DNA of 64,000 bases from an uncultured Anaerolineae bacterium (lineage in GTDB: Bacteria; Chloroflexota; Anaerolineae; Aggregatilineales; Phototrophicaceae). The position numbers and the translations under genes were made by a program. The DNA is taken from NCBI GenBank assembly GCA_938022205.1, contig CALIEB010000026.1, positions 62,001 to 126,000 of the forward strand, written 5' to 3'. The notes under the pieces are model-generated. The model was not told the origin of the DNA and did not search any database. It saw only the letters and a program-made list of their open reading frames with translations. Numbering within the stretch: position 1 is the stretch's first letter; each line of letters begins with the position of its first letter. Positions 1 through 9,079 of the stretch are shown here, one piece after another.

Positions 1-212
1 GGTAAAGCGTGAGGTGTGACGCAATCGCCGAATGAGCGGCTTAGAACGCTGTGAGTCATGTTCCTCATGGGGGCAAATGTGAGAAACGGGTATAATCTGC
101 AAATTAGGAACAGGAACATGGTGTGGGGTGGTCATAAGTTTATTCGCCTTCTGTGCAATATGCCCGTCATAAACGCTACCTTTATTATACAGGATGCTCA
201 AAAGGATTCACA

Positions 213-731
213 ATGGGTGCAGAACAACAGGGTGCGAGCGCGACGGCTGGTCGTTGGCTGGTCATTCCGCGCACGCTAAGTTTTGTGTTTTACGAGGACG
301 AGGTGTTGTTGATGAAGCGTGCTGGGCATAAAAGGGTTTTTCCTAATCAATATAACGGCTTAGGCGGTCATATTGAGGCGGATGAAGACCCTTACAGCGG
401 CGCGCTGCGCGAAATACGCGAGGAGAGCGGCTTGACCGTTGCGCATGCGCAGTTATGCGGGGTTCATCACATTAACACAGGCGGGCAAGTGGGTATTATG
501 TTGTTTGTGTTCGCAGCGGACGCGCCCAGTCGTGACGTGATAGCAGACGAGCGCGAAGGCACGCTGCATTGGGTACGTCTCGACCAGTTGGCGAATTATG
601 ACCTTGTGGAAGATTTGCCGACAGTGCTGCCACGTGTGGCGGCGATGCGCCATCGCGCTCTCGCGCCTTATCATGCGTTTGTTTCCTACGATGCGCATGA
701 CCAAATTCAGATACGCTACGCAACAGAATAG
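213..731 (+). CDS. NUDIX hydrolase, 8-oxo-dGTP diphosphatase-like
   Basis: A NUDIX-fold hydrolase of 172 residues, which would cleave a nucleoside diphosphate linked to another moiety. The complete NUDIX box (G-x5-E-x7-REUxEExGU) is visible as GGHIEADEDPYSGALREIRE followed by ESGL near residues 51-74, so the metal-binding glutamates are present. The sequence resembles the MutT/8-oxo-dGTP diphosphatase type (VLLMKRAGHKRVFPNQYNGLGGH), but NUDIX substrate cannot be read from sequence. The ORF track opens at 153; I prefer the ATG at 213 because AAAGGA lies just upstream (201-206) and homology begins after it. The next gene starts 33 nt downstream, so they may be cotranscribed. Confidence 0.88.
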   Translation: MGAEQQGASATAGRWLVIPRTLSFVFYEDEVLLMKRAGHKRVFPNQYNGLGGHIEADEDPYSGALREIREESGLTVAHAQLCGVHHINTGGQVGIMLFVFAADAPSRDVIADEREGTLHWVRLDQLANYDLVEDLPTVLPRVAAMRHRALAPYHAFVSYDAHDQIQIRYATE

Positions 732-764
732 CCGTGCGTGTGTTGTATTGTTCATGAAGGGGAC

Positions 765-1076
765 ATGACCATGACTTTGGAAAACCTGTTGAGTGGCGAA
801 AACCTGACACTACTGCTATTGGCGGCAGGGTGTTGTGTTTTAGGCGTGGTTGTTTTTTTCGTCATGCAGTTTGTTGGCGGCATTTTGGACGTGGTGAGCG
901 GGGTACTTGGGCTTATCACCGGCGTGATAGGCGGCGGACCGGTGGCATGGTGCGGGTGTTTGCTCGCTATGGGGGGGCTTTGTGCCTGTGCGCTTATGGT
1001 GTATGTTCAGCTCAGCGTTTTACCTAACTGTGGTGGGGCTAATGCGATCAACTTATGCCGCTTGTTCGGCTACTAG
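765..1076 (+). CDS. Small hypothetical membrane protein
   Basis: A 103-residue hydrophobic protein I do not recognise. It has about two to three predicted membrane segments (LLLLAAGCCVLGVVVFFVMQF, a Gly-rich stretch around GVLGLITGVIGGG, and LLAMGGLCACALMVYVQL) and several cysteines, including two in the C-terminal tail (NCGGANAINLC). The start is taken at ATG 765 because GAAGGGGAC lies directly upstream; the ORF track's start at 738 would have no such site. It follows the NUDIX gene on the same strand. No function can be assigned. Confidence 0.6.
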   Translation: MTMTLENLLSGENLTLLLLAAGCCVLGVVVFFVMQFVGGILDVVSGVLGLITGVIGGGPVAWCGCLLAMGGLCACALMVYVQLSVLPNCGGANAINLCRLFGY

Positions 1077-1182
1077 CCGCTAAATTGGTGTATTGCGCCG
1101 TTTTGAAAAAGTCGTTAAAATTACTTTGCTGCGCTAAATAATTTGGCGCGCGTTTGTCAACTGAATGTGAGAGGGAAAGACT

Positions 1183-2346
1183 GTGGCAGCGATAACTTCT
1201 CAACCATCTATATCCTTAAATGCCGTAGACACGACAACCAACACACTGTGGCTGCGCAACCGCAAGTGGGATTTGTTGTTCATTACGTTTAGCGTGGTGG
1301 TCGTGCCGCTTCCGTATTTGCTCTATCTAATAGGGCGTGATTGGCTGGGCATCGACGATGACGTAAGCCGCAACATCGTCAACGGCTTTGTGGCGATTGC
1401 TATTGGCGGACCGCACATGATGTCAACGTTCCTGCGCACGGGGCTGGACAACTCGTTCAAAAGCCGTTACCCCATGCTCATTCGCTCGTCGATCATCATT
1501 CCGATTATTGTCATTTCGCTGGCGTTTCTTAACTTGACGCTGCTGCTGACGGTGTTTTTCTTCTGGGCTGCGCTGCACGTGCTGCATCAGGTGACCTACA
1601 TTGTCGAGCTTTACAACCACAAAGAGCATCGTTGGGTGCGGCGCGGCAGTGCGGTGTCGCTGCAGGCGCGCTTGATTGACTACGCGGTCATTTTGACGTG
1701 CTTGTTCCCGATTGCGGCGTACAAAATTAGTCAGGGCAGCTTTGACATTGGCACGAACGACCTGACCCGCGTGATTCCCACATTCTTCCAACAAGATTGG
1801 TTTTTTATCACGCTAGCGGGTGTGTTTGGCGTGTCTTTGGTCGCTTATATCGTGAAGACCGTAAACGAATATCGCACAGGGCTGCTAAACTTGCCGAAGA
1901 CGGCGTTTATCACGCTGACCGTGTTTGTGGCGTTTCTTACGCCGCTTTTGCCCAACCTTGACGTGGCGTTTCAAGGGCTGAACACGTGGCATTCTTTCCA
2001 ATATCTGGCGATTACGTTCTACATCATCAAAATTCGCCAGATGTACGGCACGCTGAAAACAGATGCTCCGCTGGTGGCACGCTTTAGCTTGCGCGCTAAA
2101 GATAGTCGCGGGCTATATATGCTTAGTGTGTTTATGTTGGGCGGCTCGTTGCTTATCTTTATCTTGGTGTATACGCTGACGGGCATCGTCAAGCCTGACA
2201 TTGACCAATGGGCGCACTTTGACACCGCGTATTACACGTCCATTCTGTCGTTTTTGTGGATTCACTATTATCACGACCACTTCTTGTTTACCGACTTTGA
2301 GTCTTTGGACGGCGCATATAGCGGCGCGGCAAACGCGAACAGCTAG
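1183..2346 (+). CDS. Polytopic membrane protein with conserved-looking histidines, unknown function
   Basis: An integral membrane protein of 387 residues with about nine to ten hydrophobic segments. It starts at a GTG preceded by GAGGGAAAGA. I do not recognise the family. Histidines fall at or next to membrane segments: GGPHMMSTF (near residue 77), ALHVLHQVTYIVELYNHKEH (near 130-150), NTWHSFQYL (near 270) and WIHYYHDHFLF at the C-terminus. Such a pattern is common in membrane metalloenzymes and haem proteins (desaturase-like, Brp/Blh-type dioxygenases), but I cannot match the diagnostic motifs of those families. It is followed by a bidirectional terminator shared with the opposing GH31 gene. 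Coding is convincing from length, RBS and composition. Confidence 0.8.
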   Translation: MAAITSQPSISLNAVDTTTNTLWLRNRKWDLLFITFSVVVVPLPYLLYLIGRDWLGIDDDVSRNIVNGFVAIAIGGPHMMSTFLRTGLDNSFKSRYPMLIRSSIIIPIIVISLAFLNLTLLLTVFFFWAALHVLHQVTYIVELYNHKEHRWVRRGSAVSLQARLIDYAVILTCLFPIAAYKISQGSFDIGTNDLTRVIPTFFQQDWFFITLAGVFGVSLVAYIVKTVNEYRTGLLNLPKTAFITLTVFVAFLTPLLPNLDVAFQGLNTWHSFQYLAITFYIIKIRQMYGTLKTDAPLVARFSLRAKDSRGLYMLSVFMLGGSLLIFILVYTLTGIVKPDIDQWAHFDTAYYTSILSFLWIHYYHDHFLFTDFESLDGAYSGAANANS

Positions 2347-2367
2347 AACGTCATCCTAAACAGGTAG

Positions 2368-2405
2368 AAAAGGCGGTTCTGCTACTTTACAGAGCCGCTT
2401 TTTTG
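2368..2405. terminator. Bidirectional rho-independent terminator
   Basis: A hairpin with stem GGCGGTTCTG / CAGAGCCGCT (including G-U pairs) lies between the convergent 1183-2346 (+) and 2410-4755 (-) genes. It is flanked by T5 on the + side and by AAAAGG, which reads CCTTTT on the - strand, so it can serve both genes. Confidence 0.65.
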
Positions 2406-2409
2406 TTGT

Positions 2410-4755
2410 TTAGCGCACGCAAATCACTGGCACGTCATCGAGCGATTGTCCGTAGTTGCCTTTAATCGTGCGCGTGTAGCTGCCGTCGGCGGAGGTTTGA
2501 TAGGTTATCCAGCGGTATGCGCCGTGTTGATAGTCAAAACCGTCGCCTGCGTCTTCGTAGATGCGCGTTGCACCTTCACCCGCGTAAATCACGATACGCT
2601 CGATGGGCGGGTAGCTGCTGAGGTGTTGCACTAACTGGGCGATGTGCAGCACGGTGCCAGCCTTGACAAATAACGGCACGGTGTCAAGCGGCGCGTCAAC
2701 GCGGATGACTTGCCCGCCCTCGTAGCGTGCATGTGTCCAAAAATCATACCACGCGCTGCCTTTGGGCAGATAGACGCTGCGCCGCAGCGTGTGTGGCGCA
2801 AGGATAGGCGCGACAAGTATTTGCTCTCCTAGCGCGTAGCTGTCGTCAATGTCATAGACAAAGGGTGCAGGGTCGCGCTCTAAGGTAAAAATGGGACGCA
2901 AAATGGGCGTGCCGTTGAAATGACACTCGGCAAAGGCGGTGTAAAGTGCGGGCAGCAAGCGATAGCGCGTCTCGACGGCGCGACGGATGACGCTTAAATA
3001 AGGTTCGCCAAAACGCCATGCTTCTTGTGCGATGGTGTCAATTGCGCTGTGGTTGCGATAGTAGGGGAACAGCACGCACGCTTGATACCAGCGCGCGAGC
3101 AGCTCGCCATTCGTGTCACGTGCAAAGCCACCAATATCAGGTCCGGTGAAGGATTGCCCAGAAAGCCCCATGTTGAGGTTCATGGCAATGGCAAGGCGCA
3201 TGTTGTCCCATGTGGCGGTGTTGTCACCTGTCCAAGAGGAGGCGTGACGCTGTGTGCCGGCATAACCCGAGCGTGTGAAGTTAAACGGGCGTTTTTGCGG
3301 AGCGTGCGCTCTAAGGGCTTCGTAGGAGGCTTGTGCCATCAAATGCCCGTAGACATTGTGCAGCTCGGCGTGTGTGCCGCCTATACCTTCTTTGGCATGC
3401 TGCACGTAGTCTGGCGGGGACATTGCGCCGTCTTCGCTAAAATAAAGTGGTTCGTTCATGTCGTTCCACACGCCATCAACGCCTGTTTCAAGCAGCGGCT
3501 TGAGCTGTGCTTGCCACCACGTGCGCGCTTTAGGATTGGTGAAATCGGGGTGGTGGCAAAGTCCGGGCCACACGACACCTTCCACAGGTTTTTGGTCAGG
3601 CATGGTCATGAAGATACCTGCCTGAATGCCGTCTTGGTAGGCGGGATATTCAGGGTCGACCTTAACGCCAGGGTCTAAGATAACGACAAGGTGCAGGTTT
3701 TGCGCGTGCAGCGCGTCGACTAAGCCTTTGAGGTCAGGGAAGGCGGTTTTGTCCCACGTAAAGACGCGAAAGCCGTCCATGTAATGAATGTCGAGATAGA
3801 GCGCATCACAAGGCAGCTTATGGTCACGCATTTGCTCGGCGATTGCTAACACTTCTGCTTGCGTGAAGTAGCTGTAGCGAGCTTGATGATGTCCAAGCGT
3901 CCAAAGCGGCGGCAGCGGCATTCTGCCCGTGAGCGCGGTAAAGTGGGCGACGACTGCAGCAGGGGCATCATCAAGCATCAGATAGTAGGACACATCACCG
4001 CCTTCAAATTGCCAGCGTAGGGCATCAGTGTGTGTGCTGCCGATGTCGATAGTGCCGCGATGGGTGTTGTCAAAGAACACGCCGACACAACTTTCAGGCG
4101 TAACCCATAGCGCAAATGGTACACAGTAGTTAATTGGCTCAAAACCGCGTTGATAAGAACCTGCGTCGGTGTTCCAAAGTGTGAGGGCGCGACCGCGTAG
4201 GTTCAAGTCGAACGTGCGCTCACCTGTGCCGTAGACGGCGGCTTGTGTGGGTAGGTGGCTGGTAAGGGCGACATGCGGCGTGTCAGCGCGCTGGATGCCT
4301 TCGCGCTCTTGATAGACCACGCGCTCATTGTGTGCGATGGTGAGATTGGCGGGCGCAAGCGTCAGCGTGAGCGTGTACGCGCCGAACGTGGCTTGGAGTG
4401 TTTGGTCATTGTGAGTTGCAAGCATAAGCTGTATGGAAGGCTGCACATCAGGCAGCACGGCATAAGAAAAAGCAGGCGTGTCATTCGGCACTAATCGTAC
4501 GTGTAGGCAGTTTGCGTGAATGGCTGTGATGGTCAAGGTATGCTCACCGTCACGCAGGCTGAGGCTGTGTGGGGTTGTTTGCAGCGTGCTTGCGTCCAGT
4601 GCTAGCGTATGCCATGCTTTGGGTATTGGCTTAGGCTTGCCATAAAGGGCATCGTAAGCCGCAAACGTCGCTGAGGCGGCTTTGATAGGATCGCCAAAAC
4701 TTTTTTGCCAGAAATCTGGGGCAAGTTCAGGACGCTCTGGGTTGGTATCGTTCAT
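2410..4755 (-). CDS. Glycoside hydrolase family 31, alpha-glucosidase
   Basis: A retaining alpha-glucosidase-type GH31 enzyme of 781 residues that would release alpha-linked glucose from maltose-like or related oligosaccharides. An N-terminal beta-sandwich (about 1-240) precedes the TIM barrel. The nucleophile Asp is in DGVWNDMNEP (near residue 432), the acid/base Asp in SSWTGDN (near 511), and the substrate loop LYLDIHYMDGFRVFTWD is typical. RSGYAGTQRHASSWTGDN and GPDIGGF are family hallmarks. There is no signal peptide, so it is probably cytoplasmic. It is the last gene of a four-gene - strand unit, 16 nt after the LysM/M23 gene. Exact specificity (alpha-glucosidase, alpha-xylosidase, transferase) is not decided here. 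Confidence 0.93.
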   Translation of the reverse strand: MNDTNPERPELAPDFWQKSFGDPIKAASATFAAYDALYGKPKPIPKAWHTLALDASTLQTTPHSLSLRDGEHTLTITAIHANCLHVRLVPNDTPAFSYAVLPDVQPSIQLMLATHNDQTLQATFGAYTLTLTLAPANLTIAHNERVVYQEREGIQRADTPHVALTSHLPTQAAVYGTGERTFDLNLRGRALTLWNTDAGSYQRGFEPINYCVPFALWVTPESCVGVFFDNTHRGTIDIGSTHTDALRWQFEGGDVSYYLMLDDAPAAVVAHFTALTGRMPLPPLWTLGHHQARYSYFTQAEVLAIAEQMRDHKLPCDALYLDIHYMDGFRVFTWDKTAFPDLKGLVDALHAQNLHLVVILDPGVKVDPEYPAYQDGIQAGIFMTMPDQKPVEGVVWPGLCHHPDFTNPKARTWWQAQLKPLLETGVDGVWNDMNEPLYFSEDGAMSPPDYVQHAKEGIGGTHAELHNVYGHLMAQASYEALRAHAPQKRPFNFTRSGYAGTQRHASSWTGDNTATWDNMRLAIAMNLNMGLSGQSFTGPDIGGFARDTNGELLARWYQACVLFPYYRNHSAIDTIAQEAWRFGEPYLSVIRRAVETRYRLLPALYTAFAECHFNGTPILRPIFTLERDPAPFVYDIDDSYALGEQILVAPILAPHTLRRSVYLPKGSAWYDFWTHARYEGGQVIRVDAPLDTVPLFVKAGTVLHIAQLVQHLSSYPPIERIVIYAGEGATRIYEDAGDGFDYQHGAYRWITYQTSADGSYTRTIKGNYGQSLDDVPVICVR

Positions 4756-4771
4756 GAAAAAGCCTTATCTG

Positions 4772-6025
4772 TTAGGGAAAACTTTGCTGCGTCCACGGGA
4801 TTGGGTCGACGGCAACGCCATTTACCCACACTTCCCAGTGTAGATGTGGACCGGTGGCGCGTCCTGTTGCGCCGGAAGTGCCAATGACTTGCCCGTTTGT
4901 TACTTCTTGCCCTAAAGTCACGTTGATAGCGTTGAGATGCGCGTAAAGCGTGTAAATGCCTTGACCATGATAGAGCATCACGGTGTTGCCGCGAATGTTG
5001 AGCAGGTCAGCCATGACGACGCGCCCGTTGGCTGCGGCGAAAACGGGCGTATTGGGCGGGCTGGCGAAGTCTGCACCGTTATGCACGCGGTTGAGTGCAC
5101 CGCCATTGTATGAACGGCGTGTGCCAAAAGGCGCGTTCATGGGCGCGGCGGCCGGTAGGCTGAGCGTGCCTTCAAAAAAACGCTCGCTAGTGAAGCGGCT
5201 GGCAAGCTGGGCAATTGTGCTTAGCTCAAATTCTTCGACTGCAGGCGCAAGAAGAGCTTGTTGTTCAGCGGTAATGTTGATGTTGCTTGCGGCGTAGTTA
5301 CCGCTCATTACGGTAATCGGGATGCTTACGCGCAGCGGTGGCTGGTTGGCTTGCGCGATGGTGAACTGAGCATTGTAAGTGGCAGGCTCGGTGAACAGTG
5401 GCACGCCGACGATGCTGGCGTGTCGCGTGCCGTCAGCGTTAGCGATGATATTGAGCGGCTTGCCAAGAAATTCGCCGCTTACCGTGACAGCGGCTTGTGT
5501 CTCAAGGGTGATGCTGCCTGTTGCGCCTTCGGTGAAGACCGACGGCTTGAGCAGAACATTGCTAATCGGCGCGGGGTAGGGCGCGCTCTGTGTGGCTTGT
5601 GTGGCAGGGATGATAAGCCGTTGTCCCACGAAAATGAGTGTAGGGTCAGCTAGGCTATTGATTTCGGCGAGCGTGGCAACTGTGCTGCCGTAACGCAGCG
5701 CAATGCGAAACAGGGTTTCGCTTGGCTGAACGACGTGGATGGTTTCCGACGTTTGTGGCAGTACCGTGATGGTGGCTGTGCTTTCAGCATTTGGCACAAG
5801 CAACCGCTGACCCACAAAGAGGCTGTTAGGGTTGCTCAAGCCATTCAACGCAGCGATAGCGTCAATCGTCGTGTTGAACTGACGGGCAATGTGATAGAGT
5901 GTGTCGCCGCGCTGTACCACGTGGATGGTGATTTCTTGCGGGCTTGGCGTGCTGTCTTGGGCGCGTGTGGTCATTATGACAGCACACACGCCCATCAAGA
6001 CGAGCAGACTAAAGCGGTTAAACAC
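4772..6025 (-). CDS. Secreted LysM-M23 peptidoglycan endopeptidase
   Basis: A 417-residue exported protein: N-terminal signal sequence (LLVLMGVCAVIMTTRA), two LysM repeats (about residues 34-78 and 95-139), a middle beta-rich domain, and a C-terminal M23 (LytM-type) metallopeptidase domain. The zinc-site motifs are present as HNGAD (HxxxD, near 315) and GPHLHWEV (HxH, near 395), so it should be catalytically competent. LysM binds N-acetylglucosamine polymers, and M23 enzymes cut peptide cross-bridges. It starts 1 nt after the DUF192 stop, consistent with a translationally coupled operon. In a possibly monoderm Chloroflexota cell the exact wall substrate is uncertain. Confidence 0.92.
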   Translation of the reverse strand: MFNRFSLLVLMGVCAVIMTTRAQDSTPSPQEITIHVVQRGDTLYHIARQFNTTIDAIAALNGLSNPNSLFVGQRLLVPNAESTATITVLPQTSETIHVVQPSETLFRIALRYGSTVATLAEINSLADPTLIFVGQRLIIPATQATQSAPYPAPISNVLLKPSVFTEGATGSITLETQAAVTVSGEFLGKPLNIIANADGTRHASIVGVPLFTEPATYNAQFTIAQANQPPLRVSIPITVMSGNYAASNINITAEQQALLAPAVEEFELSTIAQLASRFTSERFFEGTLSLPAAAPMNAPFGTRRSYNGGALNRVHNGADFASPPNTPVFAAANGRVVMADLLNIRGNTVMLYHGQGIYTLYAHLNAINVTLGQEVTNGQVIGTSGATGRATGPHLHWEVWVNGVAVDPIPWTQQSFP

Positions 6026-6026
6026 G

Positions 6027-6404
6027 TTACTTTGCTACCTCATCAAAATTGAGTTGGTCGCCAACGCTCACTTGGTCAAAGATAAGCGTGTTGGCTTCGA
6101 TGTAATACTGTGCTTTGTGGGCTGGGGCATAAGCTGGTCGCCAGCGTTTGGCGATTTTTTTGTCGACAACCACACAGTGCTTGTCAAGCCAGATGACGGC
6201 GATGTCAAACGCCATGAAGAACATGTGAATGGTGGTGGCGGCAATGCTTTCGTTGCCGCGCACAAAGATAAGCCCTTCATCGTTGGGCAAGTGCGAGACA
6301 AACTGCAATCCTTTGAAATGACACCACGACGAAGCACACCATTTGGCGCGATTGAGCAGTACTTGCCCCGTCGTGATATTTTTGAGGACACGATAGGCAC
6401 TCAT
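6027..6404 (-). CDS. DUF192 family protein
   Basis: A 125-residue DUF192 (COG1430) protein. The family signature IHMFFMAFDIAVIWLD, the following VV and the C-terminal VSVGDQL are recognisable. The molecular function of DUF192 is not established. Many members carry a signal peptide, but this one does not show one. The start codon overlaps the stop of the upstream LysM gene by one base (TAATG), and the M23 gene follows after 1 nt, so it sits in the middle of an envelope-associated operon. I infer an envelope or cytoplasmic accessory role only from this context. Confidence 0.85.
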   Translation of the reverse strand: MSAYRVLKNITTGQVLLNRAKWCASSWCHFKGLQFVSHLPNDEGLIFVRGNESIAATTIHMFFMAFDIAVIWLDKHCVVVDKKIAKRWRPAYAPAHKAQYYIEANTLIFDQVSVGDQLNFDEVAK

Positions 6405-8008
6405 TAGGGCAGCACCAGACGTTGCCCGACAAAGATGCGGTTGTAGTTGGTGATGTTGTTGCGCTGCGCGAGTGTCACAATGTTGACGTTAAAGCGCGAG
6501 GCAATGCGGAATAAGGTGTCGCCCGGCTGCACCACATAAGTAGTCGGTTGGGCGGGGGTTGGCGTGGCAGTCACGCTTGTGCCAACTGTGCTGCTCGCCG
6601 GTGCAGACGTTGGCACGAGCAGCCGCTGCCCAATAAAGATGAGATTGGGATTGGTGATGCCGTTAAGTTGGATAAGCGCGCCTGTTGTTGTGTTAAAGCG
6701 AACGGCGATGCTGAACAGTGTGTCAAAAGGTTGAACAATGTAGGGCGTTGTTCCTGTTACGACTGCGCCGCCAATGCCTAAATTGGCTGTGGCAGACGGA
6801 TTAGGTGTAGGCGACACAGGCGGCGTTGGCGAAGGCGTTTCGGTGGCGGCATTGGCAAGGCGCACCGGCACGATTAACGTTTGCCCGATAAAAATGACCG
6901 ATGTTTCGCTCAGACCGTTGGCTTGCAACACGGCTTGGGTGGTGCTGCCGTAGAGAGCAGCGATGCGGCTGACGACATCGCCACGACTGACTGTGTGAAC
7001 AATCCGACCCGGAAATTGGTCAGTAATTGGGGTTTGCCCACCAACGCTAGAGACTGCAGTGGGCGTGCTAACAATGGTGATAGGCGTGCTAGTGGGTAAC
7101 TGTCCCATGTTCTCAGGCGTTGGCGTGGGGTTTTCAGGCGTGTTTGTCGGCACTGTCGTTGCGGTGGCGGTGGCAGTTGGCGTGTTGGTAGGCAGCACTG
7201 TAGGAGGCTGAGTAGGCTCGCCGGTTGGCACACTGGTGTTGGTTGGTGCTGCTACTGTATCCGTTGCAGTAGGCTCTAGAGTATTGGTGGCGGTAGGTTG
7301 TGGCGTGTTGGTGGGGGGCGGCACGGTGGGTTGTGTTGTCGTGGCAGCTAAGACCGCGTCGTCGAGGTAAATATAGGTGTACTGTACTGGTTCGCTCACA
7401 GTGGAGCGCACAAAAACGGTCACAGTGCTTGACGCAGCGGTAGCAATCACAGAGAGCTGGCGATAGGCATCATAAGCAACGAGCGGTGGGGAATAGACGA
7501 CTGAAGCGGCGAAGGGGTCGGTGCCGCCGTTAGGGTCAATGCCTACGCGTACGCCCACACCGCCGGGGTCTTCGCTAAGGTTGGGGTTCTCGAAAGTAGT
7601 TGACCAAACGTAAGCGTAAATGCTAAAGCGCAGCTCTGTGTTAGGAGTGATACCGCTCACGCGCTGATAGATGCCGCCGTCGTGGGTTTCGAAGAAGGAA
7701 TAGTAAATTTGCGCGTCTTGTCCGCTGCGGATACGCGGCACAACGCCATTGGCACTGGCGGTGGACGCAGCGATGTACTTAGGCTGCACGTTTTGGAAGG
7801 ACGGCATAGAACCTGTGCGACTGGCGTTCCACGGTGTCCAACCAATGGCGACATTGCGCGGCTGTTCGCCTTGTAGGGTCGTGAACCCGTTCTCAAAGCC
7901 GGGGTTTGAAAGGAGATTTTGCTCTTGAGCGTAAACACTGCTAAAAGCAAAGATAGCAGCTAGTGTGAAGATAAGCCGAGCGAGAGAGCGTGAGCAAGCG
8001 GTTTTCAT
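6404..8008 (-). CDS. Secreted triple-LysM protein with N-terminal beta-sandwich domain
   Basis: A 534-residue exported protein. Signal peptide (LARLIFTLAAIFAFSSVYA); an N-terminal carbohydrate-binding-like beta domain beginning NLLSNPGFENGF (to about residue 225); a long Thr/Pro-rich linker; then three LysM repeats at about 338-381, 423-466 and 491-534. No catalytic domain is seen, so a wall-binding or structural role is likely. The track opens at 8065, but ATG 8008 is preceded by CAGGAG and gives the signal peptide, so I use it. It heads the operon, with a good promoter upstream at 8047-8075. TPT-rich linkers of this kind are frequent in Chloroflexota secreted proteins. Confidence 0.88.
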   Translation of the reverse strand: MKTACSRSLARLIFTLAAIFAFSSVYAQEQNLLSNPGFENGFTTLQGEQPRNVAIGWTPWNASRTGSMPSFQNVQPKYIAASTASANGVVPRIRSGQDAQIYYSFFETHDGGIYQRVSGITPNTELRFSIYAYVWSTTFENPNLSEDPGGVGVRVGIDPNGGTDPFAASVVYSPPLVAYDAYRQLSVIATAASSTVTVFVRSTVSEPVQYTYIYLDDAVLAATTTQPTVPPPTNTPQPTATNTLEPTATDTVAAPTNTSVPTGEPTQPPTVLPTNTPTATATATTVPTNTPENPTPTPENMGQLPTSTPITIVSTPTAVSSVGGQTPITDQFPGRIVHTVSRGDVVSRIAALYGSTTQAVLQANGLSETSVIFIGQTLIVPVRLANAATETPSPTPPVSPTPNPSATANLGIGGAVVTGTTPYIVQPFDTLFSIAVRFNTTTGALIQLNGITNPNLIFIGQRLLVPTSAPASSTVGTSVTATPTPAQPTTYVVQPGDTLFRIASRFNVNIVTLAQRNNITNYNRIFVGQRLVLP

Positions 8009-8046
8009 GGAAACTCCTGAGTGCAAGGTAAGTGCTGTCACGTTTA

Positions 8047-8075
8047 AGTATAATGCGAAGCACAAAATTAACCAA
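8047..8075 (-). promoter_or_regulatory. Sigma-70-type promoter for the LysM operon
   Basis: On the - strand TTGGTT and TATACT are separated by 17 nt (aattttgtgcttcgcat), about 40 nt upstream of the LysM ATG at 8008. It lies in the divergent region shared with the SucC-like gene. Confidence 0.6.
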
Positions 8076-8167
8076 TTTTTTCCGCAGGGTTAATGCTAAA
8101 ATAGCAATCAAGTTGAAGTATAGCTGGCAAGAAAATATGTGCCAATAGGCTGTTGAAGGGAAATCAT

Positions 8168-9079
8168 GTGCGTTTAGACGAGACAACGGTTAAAAGGGTT
8201 CTGGCAGAATATGACCTTAATTCCGACGAAAAAGCCTCGATTTATCCTATTATGCATGCGTTTGTCATTAACTTCTACTGCGACCGTGAGCTGCGCAAGG
8301 TGTGTTTGAGCGCGACGGAGATGGGTCAAGAAACGATGCCCACAGTGGTTGAAGCAATTGACCCCATCATGGGGCTACATGACTATCAAGTTAACAACAT
8401 CGCTGGAGACTTGAACTTGCCTTTTATGCTCTGGAGTGCTTTTCGTCAGGTTATCCAGCGTATATATCGTTGTTTTGTCGCAATAGAGGCGGAAGAAATG
8501 GCAATTGCGCCGCTGGTGATGCGCGCAGATGAGCGGTTTTACGTGCAGCGTGCAGAAGTTATGATTGACGATGATGCGCTGACCGCTGACGTGCGCGTGC
8601 GTCACGAGTTTGGTACAAAGAAAACAAAGATAGAGAGTTTGAGCTATATTGAGCTGCAAGGGCAAGTGGCTTTCGTTGGTAACGGAGCAGGGCTGCTCAT
8701 GGCGAGCATGGACGCGCTGCGTTATCACAGCGAAAATAAGGTGCGCCCTTCGTGTTTTTTGCAGCTTAGCCATGATGTTGACGAGCGTGTGTTGAACGAT
8801 GCGTTTGAACTGCTCAGCACAGTGAAGGCGTTCGACAGTGTTTTCTTGGTGGTTCACAGCACGCGTGTTCCCTGTGATGCCTTGGCGCGGCATGTGCTGC
8901 AATTTTACAGCAAGTATGCGTTTCGCTTGCCGCTGTATGTGCGTCTTGAGGGTGTTTATGCAGACGAGGCGTACCAACTGTTACGACAAGCCAATCATCC
9001 TAATGTGCGTGCCTATCGTACAGTGTTAGAGGCTGTCGAGGCAATAACGAGGCTTTATATGGGTGAGGATGCTCGATGA
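8168..9079 (+). CDS. Divergent succinyl-CoA synthetase beta-subunit-like protein with degenerate ATP-grasp half
   Basis: A 303-residue SucC homologue (typical SucC is about 385-390). The C-terminal CoA-ligase domain is clear: VAFVGNGAGLLMASMDALRY matches the SucC segment ending in NGAGLAMATMD, and PLYVRLEG matches the VVRLEG region. The preceding stretch DPIMGLHDYQ matches DPLTGLQPYQ of SucC. By eye, however, the Mg-ATP ligands are gone: EINPL is AIAPL and the Asp of LDAKVNLDDN is Arg (VQRAEVMIDDD). The first ATP-grasp subdomain is cut to about 50 residues, and the Gly-rich loops VGGGAT and NIFGGI are LSHDVD and VVHSTR. I use GTG 8168 with GAAGGGA 6 nt upstream; the track's TTG 8153 has none. 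The stop overlaps the SucD-like start (ATGA). Likely non-catalytic or altered function. Confidence 0.75.
   Translation: MRLDETTVKRVLAEYDLNSDEKASIYPIMHAFVINFYCDRELRKVCLSATEMGQETMPTVVEAIDPIMGLHDYQVNNIAGDLNLPFMLWSAFRQVIQRIYRCFVAIEAEEMAIAPLVMRADERFYVQRAEVMIDDDALTADVRVRHEFGTKKTKIESLSYIELQGQVAFVGNGAGLLMASMDALRYHSENKVRPSCFLQLSHDVDERVLNDAFELLSTVKAFDSVFLVVHSTRVPCDALARHVLQFYSKYAFRLPLYVRLEGVYADEAYQLLRQANHPNVRAYRTVLEAVEAITRLYMGEDAR

Noticed and set aside
1-212. Possible gene fragments at the left edge: ORF 58-279 (+), and an open - strand frame from ATG 68/59 running off the window (starts MTHSVLSRSFGD)
   Set aside because: The + frame overlaps the better NUDIX start and has no RBS or family features. 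The - frame is only about 20 codons inside the window, with a poor RBS, so no gene can be supported.
3025-3678. 217-aa + strand ORF
   Set aside because: It lies wholly inside the GH31 gene on the other strand and reads as a shadow (Cys/Arg/His-rich, no domain).
8375-8977. 200-aa - strand ORF inside the SucC-like gene
   Set aside because: Shadow frame; His/Thr-rich with no family features, while the + frame aligns to SucC.
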